Assembly (NCBI GenBank): GCA_030544215.1
Contig: JARZZO010000011.1
Location: forward strand, 14,990,001 to 15,054,000
Length of the DNA stretch: 64,000 nucleotides
Reading direction: 5' to 3'
Origin: Zantedeschia hybrid cultivar
Lineage: Eukaryota > Streptophyta > Magnoliopsida > Alismatales > Araceae
Shown here: positions 34,601-47,684 of the stretch, piece after piece
Position numbering within the stretch: position 1 is the stretch's first letter
Layout of the letters: every line of letters begins with the position of its first letter
The notes under the pieces: model-generated
Told to the model about the DNA's origin: nothing
The model's database searches: none
The model's input: only the letters and a program-made list of their open reading frames with translations
Translations under genes and position numbers: made by a program

Positions 34601-37600
34601 ATTTATGGCATGATAAAAAGAAACTTTCATGTCTTATTTTCAATCTTTTTATTTCAAACATAAAGAAAAGTTGAAAATAATATCATAATAGCTAGAAGCA
34701 GTATAGTTATAATTAGCGGAGAAAATCTTTCGAAATAATTAGGAGTTTCCCTTTCATTCAGTTGTAAGTTTTATCTTTTGAAAAGGTTTCACTCAGGAGT
34801 TCTTGACATTGTTTTGGGATGGAGGGGCTAAGGGTATGAAATATTTTCCAACAGTTGCCATATATCTATCTCAGACTTTTAGTGGACACTCATGAACTCC
34901 TGCAATCCATATGACAACATGACTGATCTGCATATGGAAATTATAATTCTGTAGTTCATGCCTTTAATCCCTATTCTTGTGTGAATAGGTTCCTTGAAGA
35001 GCAAACAGAAGCTTCAAAAAATCAGCCTGATTCTTCAAGAGGAATATATGTTTTTTCTGATCTAAACCCATATGTTGGCCATGCTAATCCATTGAAAGAA
35101 GGTCAGGAGCTTTTTCGTAAGGGACTTTTAAGTGAAGCAGTTCTTGCTCTGGAGGCAGAAGTTTTAAAGAACCCAGACAATGCTGAAGCGTGGAGGTTGC
35201 TTGGAATAACACATGCTGAAAATGATGATGATCAGCAGGTGCAGTAAAGCCAACTTCACTCCCCCTTCTCTGCATGTGCGTGTGAACATTATTTATATAT
35301 ATGCATATTAATGTATTGTCACACAAAAAATCACCAGGTATCTGTTTAGAATAGGTCTCTATTTACCTTTGTCTTATTTCATTTTTTGCTATAAATTTAT
35401 GATTTAAAAATTAAAACATTCTGCCTTCACCCATATTTCCTTGTTTATTCAATCAATCACTAACGCACTGCTAAGTGTTTTTCGTGGTTGCAGGGATACA
35501 TTTTCCAAGGTGTGAAATGTGTCTCTTGTGAAAACTGTAATTAAGCAAATTCACTTCATGGCTGCCCAAAAAAAATTTAAATGTCTCCTCAGCATTGGAA
35601 AGTAAATGTGTGGAGTGGGGGAGAAAGGGAGGGAGAAGGCAGATGCATCAGATGGGGAATGGTAGCTTGGTGTGTGGCAGGTGGGGATAGCAGCTGCGGA
35701 GGATGGCATAGCCTGTGGCGTACACAATATTAGGGTGAAATTTTGTAAAATGGCCCACATGAGCAAAACTAATCATCAAAACATCTTGTATAAATGAACT
35801 GTTGGACATCCTAAAATTGGTTGGTTTTTTAATATCAAGTATTATATAAACATAATTACAAAAGGAAAACCATGAAACACATCAAAATATTCTCAAAACC
35901 ATGCATTTGGCATGTCGATTGGGATTTTCTTTGTTTTAATTCAAATAAGTGCAAATCAATAGTATTAGAATAGTCTCACATCGGAAAATGAACAATTCAA
36001 AAAATGTTTTAAATGATGGCACCCTGTCCACTCAATGCCTTATGGTTTTGAGTTGGATTGTCCAATAACTTCAATATCGTATCAGAGCCCATAGCTGTAA
36101 ACCAGGTCATGCACCCATATTTGTTATGGCCCACATTGCAAAATCTAAGTCAGCCTGCACATGAGGAACCATGTTAGAATAATCCCACATTGGAAAAGGG
36201 ACAAGTCAAAGTATGTTAAAAATGATGGTGCCCTCTCCACTCAATTCCATAAGGTTTTGATCCCAATAACTTCTATATGGTGACTTCAATAAATACTATT
36301 GATGAACAACTGAAAACATCAATTACAATGATGATTGCATCTAAATTAAAGTGTCATTGGAAATGACATTTTCTTGTTTGAAAAGGAATAAAGTTTTGCA
36401 AGCCAATCTCATTAAAAACTTGCAAACAAAAGGAGATCTCCTTTACATGGCATTTGACATCCCATGTCCGTGTGTAAGAATTTGCGGATATTTTTATGAA
36501 TCTTTAGTTTTTTTTAATAATACCTAATATTCAAAACTCAAAAATATAATAAGTAATGAAGATTGCGAACAATTCAGAAAATTCAAAATAATTGTACAAA
36601 ATATCATTGCTTCCCAGCATATTCATTTTTTATGCAGTTCTTGCCTTTGTTACCTAGTTCATTCCCTGCTTTTGCTTCCCAAGTAAATATGCTGCTATTC
36701 ACTATTCAGCCACCTGATATGATGCTTTTTAAGGCAGTATTTGTTTGGGATAGTGAAGTGTATTGGATTTTGTGTAAAGTTATGTGTGGGTGGATTCTCC
36801 CACCATCTACTTTTTCTAGGATTCTATGATAATCCAAAAGGGGGAGGAAGTTGAATGAGCAGCTGCCAAGTGTCCCAAATTCAAATACGAGTTTTTTGGG
36901 ATAATCCAAAAAGCTGATGGGACATCTGGCCATTTGTTTGAGCTTCTCTTCATCTTTGCTTCTCCCACTATGTTGGAACGTTGAAATTCCCCTGCTATCC
37001 CAAACAAACGCTGCCTAAATCTGATTTTTTGGGCCTTGGTTTTTGTTTCTTTTTTAGTAAAATAGTGTATTTGTGGAATGAATGGGCTGTTGCTCTATTC
37101 TTTCTTTTTGATATTATCGACTGCAACAACTCCGATGTGGTGATTCCCTACGTAGTCTGATATTATTACTTGACAATACAGCTTCCTTCCTGGTTTAAAA
37201 AGATGGTTGGGCTGTATTGACTCTCCTAGGTCCTTTTTGACAACCTTATCTTTTCACAACATTACCATGATTGACCTTTTGGCTTGATCCAACCTGTACC
37301 TAGGCAAGTAAAATTGTCATGCTATGTGGTATCAATTTTTGTATCAATCTTTCTGTAATAGAAATAGTTAAAGTCATGGTTCCAACTATAAATCACCCCC
37401 CCCCCCCACCCCCCACCCCCCCAAAAAAAAAAGGTTAAAAAAAAAAAGAACACCCAAAAAAATAAAGAAAAGGGTCTCTTTCTTTTCCCCTAAAATTTAT
37501 GGCACATAATGGCTTGTTTCATAGTGGCATGTGACAAGGTGCTATTGACCTGGGTGGCTGGGTCATGGATTGCAACGCTCTCTTAAAGATGTAGGTTGTA

Positions 37601-40600
37601 GAACAAATTTCTCGTGCACTATTCTCTTTTAGGCAACACTTCAATTTGAAGGTGATTAAGGTTCCCCTTACTTTATCTAGGGAACTAGGGAAGTGACATC
37701 TTTGTTGGTCAGTTATGTTGATTTAAGTTGTGGGTATTGAGAGGCAGATGAGGGTGCAATGACAAGGTCAAGGGTGCTAGGATGCAGTGTCACTGTTTTC
37801 TTCATGACTTCTGAGTCTAACACTATTATGTAGGGCTGTCATGTGCCATTATTGGAAGGCCATAGTTCAAAGTTCAAGAGAAGACTGCCTGGGTGGAGAG
37901 ACTGAGGACATCTCTCCTATGGTAGGATATTTTTTGTGTGAAAAGCAGTGTTGGCTAGTTACCGTACATACTTTTTCACTTACTATGATCAGGACTAACT
38001 TGAACATCATTCTGTGTGCATGCCTGTGGCCGAAAGAGGATGAGCCTCAGAACTCAGTAGGGATACTGTGTAGTTCAATTAGGGACAGACTTTTAAGGAG
38101 GAGTATGAGTAAGTGGAGGCATTGGGCTAAATGGTCTCCAAGCAGTGGATTTTAGTTTGTCCTACAGGTAGTCATAGCTAATTGGTAGAATTGAAATTTG
38201 AAAGTGGATTATGGAGACATGTATGGGAGTTAAACCTATTACCAGAGACAGATGGGTTGGGATTCATTACTTGTTACTGTTGTCTCCCATTTGTGGGCCA
38301 ATGTCTTAGGAGCTTTTGATGGGATCCTTGGAGCAAGGAAGCTAGGAGCTTCATTTTAATTTGTGAAATTTGTTGTTCATTTATGTGGCCAAGACAATGA
38401 GCTCATGGATAGGCTATTGGATGCCTATTGGAAATCTGTTCTCAGTGTACTTTGCATTTCCTGCCAGTGTTGGATGTGTAGCATTTTTTCAAGGATGCTG
38501 TTGGTGTGGAACATGGAGTGGCCGCTGCTAGTTTATGGAAAGTCCAGTGCGTGGTGTTATGCACAACTAACTCTTTGGGTGACCTAGAATGACTGATGGG
38601 GTCCACTCTTTCGGGGAAGTGGCAAAAATATATACATATTGTTGTTAGGTGAGTTAGAGCACATCACACTTCATCATGGGAAGGATGCTTTGTATTTTGG
38701 AGTTTGGAATCTTTGCGGCTTACTCCAGCATTTTTGTTGTAGATGTTCAGGGTACAGTTGGATACAATTTTATTTACTAAAGACATAATACTAACCAAAA
38801 ACCAAAAAAGAGTCATTGACAAGCTATCCAATACCTCATTTCTTCCCTCTTAGTAGATTTGTCATTTCCTTTTTTCATACTTTCCAATATTTAGGTTCCT
38901 TGAAGTCTTGCTATTTTCCAGGCCATTGCATCTATGTTGCGTGCCCAAGAAGCTGATCCAACAAACCTGGAAGTTCTTCTTGCTCTTGGTGTTAGCCACA
39001 CAAATGGTTAGTTATCAACTTTGCAGTTTTTCCTTATTATTTCATCATGTCCTTTTAAAATTGGATATTCTTTCTTTCCAGAAGTCATCTGTTCCGTAGA
39101 AGTGATGTCCTTCACATTTATTACTGTTCATGGATTGCCAAAAAAAGCAATATATGTATACATGTATGTGTACATATACACATGCATGCATGCGTCCGTG
39201 TGTGTGTGTGTATATGTACAAAAAGCAAGAATTTACAAAAGAAGGGAATGTAAACCCTCCAAATCCCCTGTACACCAAAGTGCACTGAAATACTGCAAAG
39301 CTCAAAACTCTCCCAAATAACCCAAAGTGTATATGAATTCACATTACAAAATGCTTTAGTCCATTCTAAGACTATCAGACAAGTAAAAGAGAGAATTCTC
39401 TCAGGGATGAGAGCCTCCTTTTTTAAAATCCTTTTGTTCCTCTTGCTCCACATAGCCCACAGTGTCGCATGAAGAATCAGCCACTACATCTTCTTATCCT
39501 CTGAGGTAGTATGTCTCCTTCCCCAAAGCATGAGCAGTGATTCCACCGAATATCCGATAGTAGATCTATTTCCCACAGCTATATTGGAGAATATAAGCTG
39601 CCACACATCTTCGAGCAAATTGGCAATTCAAGAAAAGATGATCAATGGACGACTCTTCTCTGCACAAGGAGCAGGTGGTGGGAATTCCCTCTATGAAACG
39701 GGCCAACCTATCACAAATAGGCAGACGATGAAGGGATATCCTCCAAGCCAATATCTTGACTTTGAAAGGCGCCTTGGGAGTCCATATATGGGTATAGAAA
39801 GGATGCCAAACTCGTCTGTCGGCAATCATCTTCTATGCTGACCTGACCGAGAGGGAGCCTGAAGTCTCCCATCCCCAAACCCAATAATCTGATCTGGCCA
39901 GGTCTACAGCGTAGTCCTGAAGAATGAGCAGCATGTTCCCTAAATCCTCAATCTCGTCGTCGCAGAGATATCTCCTGAAGACCGGTGCCCATTCTCTCCC
40001 GGAAGAAGAGTGACCAAACACGTGCTCCACCATTGCCAACGAGTGTGAAGCTATGGAGAAAAGTGCCGGGAATCGATCAGCTAGTGAGAATGATCCTCAC
40101 CACTTGTTGAACCAGAAAAGTGAACTTCTCCCATTACCAATGGACACCTGGACAGCAGTTCTAACCAGATCAGCACTCTGCAAAATGTGTCTCCAAAGAG
40201 GTGAAACTCTGTGCATGGAGCTAGCCATGATATCCCACACTCTAGATCTGCTGTAATATTTGCTTTTAACTACCTCTAGCCAAAGTCCAGACTCATCAGG
40301 ACCCAATTTCCAAATCCACTTAGCTAGAAGAGTTAAGTTGAATTCAAGCAGTCCTTTAATACCCAGTCCTCCATTCTCCTTGCTCTGACACACTTACACC
40401 CAAGCTATATCAATATCATAGCCTCCCTTGTTACCCTCCTCCCCATTGCCCTTCCAGAAGAAGCAACATATGATGGCATCTAGCTTCCTAGCCATCAACC
40501 TCGGCATCTTGTGTTGTCCTCTCTCCTCTGCAAGCTCGCTGCCTCCGCAAGCTTCGGCACCATCGCCATTGTCATCGCCTTCTCAAGCCGCCATCACCAT

Positions 40601-43600
40601 ATCCATGGTAATTGGTATCCTTAGATCAATCTTGATAAAGTAGCGGTGGAAGTTGTCGAGGAGGATGCTGGGCAGAACCTTGTCCCAGGATGATGGGGGA
40701 AGGATGGCAGATAGTTGGCAAGAGAGAGAGATCTTCTCCGATGCCGGTGACGAAGGCTCCAATGCAAAATCTTCCGGTGGGCAAGGATGCTTGCATTATA
40801 TGTCTTTGACGCGATCACTGGGCTAGGGATTGCCGTACCAAGGTGAGGTGCATCACCTGCATGGATTGCGGAATCAGAATCGGAATCGGTATCTGGCCGG
40901 TCCGGTCCGGTTTGGGCCGATTCGGGCGCTCCCAGATCCCCCCTTAAAGGGGGATCGGGAGCCAGGTGCTAGCAGCGTTTCTACTGCTGGCTTTCCTCCT
41001 TCCCTCAGCCCCTCCCCCTCCCCCGGCCACTGCCGCCACTTGCCGCCGACCATCTTCTTCTCTCTCCTCTCTCTCTCTCTTTTTCTTTGAGATCTTGACC
41101 GAATAGAGGGGGTTTTCACCCCGTCATCGTTGGCCGGCCGTCTGGGAGCCACCGCCGCCGTTGTTATCGCCGTCACCACCGTCGTCGACGTCGGATTTTG
41201 TTTTCGCATCCCGATCCGAGTTTAGGTATATTTCGATCTATTTTTAAAAAAAAATTCTCAAAAAATTAGAAATGATGTATGATGTAGATCTATTAATATT
41301 TAGGTTAAAAAAATTAGCATCTTGATTAGACAAAATTCTCAAAATTAACCCTAATTAGGGGTTAAAAATTGGGACTTTTGTATGATTAGTGTAATTAAGG
41401 TTTAATTGAGTGTGCCAAACACTCAATTGAACTTATTAGAACATAATTGTGCATTTTTTGCATTAATTATATGTTATTAACATTAATTAGTTAAAATTAA
41501 CCCTAATTAGGAATTAAAAAATTGGGGCTTTTATATGATTAGTATAATTAAGGTTCAATTGAGTGTGCCAAACATTTAATTGAACTTATTAGAACCTGAT
41601 TGTGCATTTTTTTTGCATTAATTGCATGTTATTAGCGTTAATTAGTTAAAATTAACCATAATTAGGGGTTAGAAATTAGATTGCATGTTATTAAAACCAC
41701 TTCTTCCAGTCAGTGTGAAAGAAACTAGAGTACATTCAGTCTCATTCACACAAAAGTTCGTAACATATTGGGTGTTTCTAGGCTAGAGAAGTTGGTATAC
41801 TGTCACTACAACATGCGCCTAAAAATCAGGCAGATTCAAGAAAGACAGAGATTTGAAAGATGGAGATTCATGGAGTTTGTTGGCAGACCAGTTGATGAGC
41901 CTGTACATCAGATTGATATTGATGAACTGTTAGATGAAGAACACCCATTGCATTCTTGGGTGGAGAGCAGAGCAGCCAGAGATGCACAGCCTGAGTTTGA
42001 TCCTCAGGATCGGAGTTGGGCAGGAGGTGAATTAGATGCAGTAGTTGCTCGAGATCCTGAATTTCAGGCAACATAAGAAGGAGGTGCACTTGTTCTTCAG
42101 AGGCGTCAAAAGTCAGCCACACTAGCAGACATTGCTAGAACTTCTGCCTTTCATCCAATACTCAGGAGATCAACTACTTAGGTGGATCCACAAAGAAGAA
42201 AGGAGAAAGAGCCAGTGAAACCTTCATTGCAGTCATCTAGTAGTAAAAAGAAAAAACAATCAAAATGAAAGTCTAAACAACGAGTGGATCCATCGGAAGA
42301 AGAAGAAGGGAGAGTTCAGCAGACTAGAGAGACACTTGAGGACACCCCAGGTTTACCACCTCACTTGGCCAGCATGTACGAGGCAGAAAGATCAGGCGTA
42401 GAAGAAGGCGGTTGAGGAAAACAAGCCAAGTGGGGAGTGATGACTCTACTGAGGATGATGATGATGGAGATGGTGATAGTGATGGCGCTGCTGCTGCTGG
42501 ACTATCAGGAGGTTATGCACTTGGGAGCAGTTACACAGGATACGAAGATTACTCCGCACCTTCGAGTCATTTTGAAGGAACTCAAGGGCAAAGACAAAGA
42601 CAACAAGGGGGATTTGAAGGCCGACAGAGACATGCAGGATATGATTGGCCCCCATAGGAAGATGCACCTTCTTATCCGTCCATTTTTCACCCTCCTATAC
42701 TGCCGTATTTAGACATCAGCAGCACTACTGAGGAGTACTCTGGACCTCCACTTATTATTTATATCTCTCCAGCACAATCAGGAAAAAGTTTAAGCCAACA
42801 AGCTTGCACACCTAGAGGTATTCAAAGAGAATTTGAAGACCTCGCTAGTTCCGTGTTTGGCTATGGATATCCTGCATACATGTCGGCATATTATGGCCCG
42901 TCAGCTCAAACTTATGAGCCGGATGATGAAGGATCACAAATGTGGTCTTTCTAAAGTATTTTTCAATAATAATGACTTTTTTAATTAGTACACAATAAGA
43001 ATTATTAGTGAGTTAGTTGTCTTTAATATTTATTTTTTATGGATGTACATGAATTGCATTCATTGTTATTATACATCCATTGTATAGTATGTATGTAATT
43101 TTTTCTAGCTTTTTTCGGATTTTCTTTTTTTATCCGGCCGAGTTGGACCGACCAGACTTCATCTGGATCGGCCGACCCGGCCGATCTAGATCGGGTCGGG
43201 TCGGGATCGCCGGGTCCCGATTCGGGGACCCGACCCGACCTAGAATTCCTTGGTTAAGGTAGATCACTACAACAACAGTCATCTCGAGGATGTGGATCAA
43301 CTCAATAGGATGAAGCTCCTCCAATTACTTTCAGAGAGGAGTAGCAATTTACATATGCTACGCATGATGATGACCATTCCAGCATGTTGGCCAAGGTCAC
43401 ATCAGCAATAGATAAGGGCAAAGGGAAGCAACAACAAGAGTTCCTAAGGAGAGCAAGAGAAACATCAAAAGAGTGTGCTTAAGAGCATTCGCTAATGCAT
43501 CCTCTCAAGTTCCATTAGAGGCTTATGGTCCTTATGGATATCCAGCCATGTATTATCAATATCCACCACCCTACGATGCATTGAGTTACTTAAGATGATA

Positions 43601-45412
43601 TCCCACTTATCTACCAAACTCATATGCTTCTTCTTATCAATCCTCAGGAGTATCTTATCATGGGCCAGAGACACAAGAATAGGTACCGGTGACAATCATC
43701 TATGGTAACACAGATGAGTATAATTGGTTTCTATAAGAATATCAACAATGGTACCAAGCTTATATGTTTTGGGCCGATTATGTGCAACATTTGTATAGCA
43801 CTTACAATGTAATGTTAGAATAAATATATGTCTAGTTGTATACAATATCTTCGTGTTTATTTATTTTTTACTATCATGTGATACTTAGGGATAATATTTT
43901 ACGTCCCCTCCATGTATTCAAGTTTTTTTCAAAGTTAATAAAATTTCAAGGGTTTACTTGAGGTTCATGATAAGTTTCAGGTAAATATATTTTTTCTGAT
44001 TTTTCTTTGTAATTTTTCCTAATTATTAGACCTTTTTTTCTATTTTTATCTTTTTTAAAAATTGGATCAACCAGACCGGTCCAGAATTGGATTGAATTGC
44101 CGATCCGCGCAGTCGGGATCGGACTGATCCAAGTCCGATTCTCGTGTTGGCCTACCTTGTTCAAGAGCATTCGTCTGATGTATCCTCTCAAGTTCCATTA
44201 GAGGGTTATGGTCCTTATAGATATCCAGTCAAGTATTATCAATATCCACCACCCTATGATGCATCGAGTTACTTAGGAGGATTTCTTACATATCCTCTAA
44301 AATCAGATCCTTCCTTTTATCAATTCTCGGGAGGATCTTATCATGGGTCAGAGACATAAAGATGGATATCGGTGACAATCATATATGGTAACACAAATGA
44401 GTATAACCGTTTTCTACATGAATATCAACAATGATACCAAGCTTATATGTCTTGGGCAGATTATGTGCAACATTTGTATAACACCTACAATGTAAGGTTA
44501 TAATAAATGTACGTCTAGTTGTCTACAATATCTTTGTATCATGTAATACTTAGGGGTAAGGTTTTACGTCTAATATCTTTGTCCCGCTATCTTAATCTAT
44601 CAAATGCCAAACTTGAGGTAACACGTAGCGATGTCATGTCTTTGTTAACAACATCTAACAATCTCTTCTTAGGTCTTCCTCGATGTCTTCTACTATCATG
44701 TATTCTAATTTTATCACACCTCTTAATTGGTGCTAAACTTGGACGACGATGTACATGACCAAACCACCGCAACCTATTCTCCTTAAGTTAACGTCAATAG
44801 AAGCCACACCTAAATCCTTACGTATATATTCATTTCGAATTTTATCTTTTCTAGTCTCACCACACATCCACCTTAACATCCTCATCTCCAGCAATACATA
44901 ACTTTTGCACATGATCCTTTCTCGCATCCCAAAACTTGGAACCACATAGCAAGTCTCATAGCCGTCCTATACAACTTATCTTTGAGTATTAAGGGGACCC
45001 GTCGATCACAAAGGACTTCAAATGCACTTCTCCATTTCAACTAACATGTCTGGACTCTATGAGTGACATCTTTTTGGATCTCTACATTATCTTGAATAAT
45101 GGATCTTAAATATCGAAAGTTACTACTTCTAGGAATAACTTGACCTTCGATAGTGACTAAATCTTTTTGATCAACATTTCTATTACTGAAATTATATTTC
45201 ATGTATTTTGTCTTAGCTTGACTAATCCTAAAGTCTTTGGATTCCAAAGCAGACCTCCATTATTTTAATTTATCATTCAAATTTTTAATATCATCATCGA
45301 TGAGAATAATATCATATGCAAATAACGTACACCAAGGGATGTCATCATGTAAGTGTTTAGTAGCTTTACCCATAACTAAAGTAAAGAGATAAGGACTTAA
45401 AGTTGACCCTTT

Positions 45413-45492
<80 letters not shown>

Positions 45493-45850
45493 AAATGATA
45501 GAACACGCCCTGCCCCCCGCCCCCTAAGAAAAACCTACCGTTCCCATTGTTAAAAAATTATAAATTTTTAAATATTCAAATAGGCCATCTACAAATACTG
45601 AAAAAATAGTCAAAAAATAGAAAATTCATCGGATTAGTTCTTAGGGTTGATCTCATCTACTGAGGTGTTAGTTTTGATTGCCAAACAACGACGCATTTGA
45701 TTGAACGACTACGGTTAAGTTTTTCGATCCAACGGTGAAACTTAAATCCAAAGGAGTGAGAAACAACTTAGATGGGGGTATTTGAATATTTTGTGATTTT
45801 TTTTTTAAAATCGGGATGGAGGGTCTTGAGGTGGGGCGCATTGTATCCGC

Positions 45851-45886
<36 letters not shown>

Positions 45887-46312
45887 GTAAAAAAAATAAA
45901 TAAAAATCACTAGAAATTTTTAAATATTCAATTTTCCCCCTAGGTTGTTTCGATCTCCTGAAACTTAATTTTTACTGTCTAATCATATCTGATTTGATTG
46001 TAACTGTCCAATCAGGTGCGAGCAAATTGATGATGTATACTAAAAATCCAAGAGATGGGAACAAGCCTAAGGGTAATCTAACGATTTTTTTTTTTGTCTA
46101 TGTTTTTATTATTTTTTTAGAATTGGATTTTCACAAGCTCGATGAACATCCATGATTAAGTTTCATGTTGGACATGATTCGACGGTGAAAATACCACAAG
46201 GGATGGAAACAAGCCTAAGAGGGTTAATTTAATATTTAAAGTTCATAATAAATTTTACCTTTTTTCAAATATGGGGAGGGTGTTAAAACAATGTGTGTGG
46301 TCAAGTTGCACG

Positions 46313-46370
<58 letters not shown>

Positions 46371-47621
46371 TAATGCTATGGTATGGTGAAGGTAGTTGGT
46401 ACGGTTAGAATGAGCGAGGGATTATAACGATACAGTAACTGAAGACTTACAGGTGCCAGATAAGGTGAAGATGAATCTGGCATCCTCTGGGATCATGCGG
46501 ATTTGCTTGACCCAACATGATCAAAAAAAGTCTAGAACAAATTAAACGGTTATTGGGAATAAGCGGTTTAATTTATTTCTAATTAGATTAGAAGTTAATC
46601 GATCTTTAAACCAGAGTGATAATGGGCCTAGAGGATCACACACAAATTACTCTTGCAGAACCGAATATTATTGTATAGAAAAATATACTAAAGCATTAAA
46701 TTCTTTTGGGAAAAGAATTTATAAATAACTTAAAAGTATATATGCAATAATATCAAGCACATATATATAATATATGTATTATTAGACTTATTAGATAAGC
46801 TAATAATAATATATTAATATATATAATATACCCTAAGTTTATTTTAATCGTGGTTATCTTTTTAGCCGAGGCGGTTAAAGACGGGATTGGCTGAAATGGC
46901 GGTTCAAGCTGCCGCCTTACCATTCTATAAATAACCCATGTTCTCCAACCCGTAACAAGGCTAATGAAAAAGCTTTCTAACCATTCAAAAGGTGGCCGTT
47001 TCTAAAGAATTGGATTATTCCCAGGAAGACTTGAGGTTGAGCTTAAGGGTTGTACGGGTTTGGAGAAGTTGATCTCCGTTGCTGCGAGGGTGTGTGGATT
47101 AAGCTCTAGAGGCCGGACGTCTGTGCGGCTCAAAGTTTCGAAGAGTTCGGCATCGATCACTGTAGAACAAAGTATTCTACGCAAGGTGAAAATCTCGTAT
47201 GATTTATTTAGATCGTTTTTTGTTGCATCAATCGGAGCTCGAACTGGTTTGAGAAATCATTTTAATTTTGTTCTTCCGCTACTGTGATTTCCTGGGGGTA
47301 AAAAAAAAAAATAGTGTTGCGGCGCCTTTGGCGCCAAAATTCACAGGAGTAGGCACATGAGGAGGGAGAGGGAAAACTAAAAAAAATAAAATAAAAAAGC
47401 CCTCTGATCAAAAGATCGGACAGCTGCGTTCCGCCCGTGGATGTGGAACCGCTCCGTGCGGGGCCTAGAGCGCACGCAGGTGGCCCGCGCGGATTTCGCG
47501 CGTGGGCTTCGTGCCCCGTGCAGATTTTCTTTTTTAATTTAAACCTTTAGATGAAGATCTAATGGTTCAAATTTGTCATGCGGTGGATTCGCACCAACTG
47601 TCCCCACTGTACCGTAGCATT

Positions 47622-47684
<63 letters not shown>

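Larger units (their letters stand above)
40860..43252 (+). mobile_element. hAT superfamily element with partial transposase, likely source type of the telomere-array MITEs
   Basis: Left end CATGGATTGCGGAATCAG and right end (on the - strand) CAAGGAATTCTAGGTCGG are the same as in copies A and B. It shares with them GGCCGGTCCGGTCCGGTTTG next to CCCCCCTTAAAG on the left, and GGATGTACATGAATTGCATT, CAGACTTCATCTGGATCGG and GGTCCCGATTCGGGGACCCG on the right. Between are a 152-155-bp tandem repeat (41341-41690) and the C-terminus of a hAT transposase. The 8-mers outside (ATCACCTG, GTTAAGGT) do not match, so one end may have been rearranged. Confidence 0.75.

Noticed and set aside
37397..37450. Assembly artefact at C-rich run
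   Set aside because: Cannot be decided from sequence; similar runs occur in several places, so it is not called as an error.
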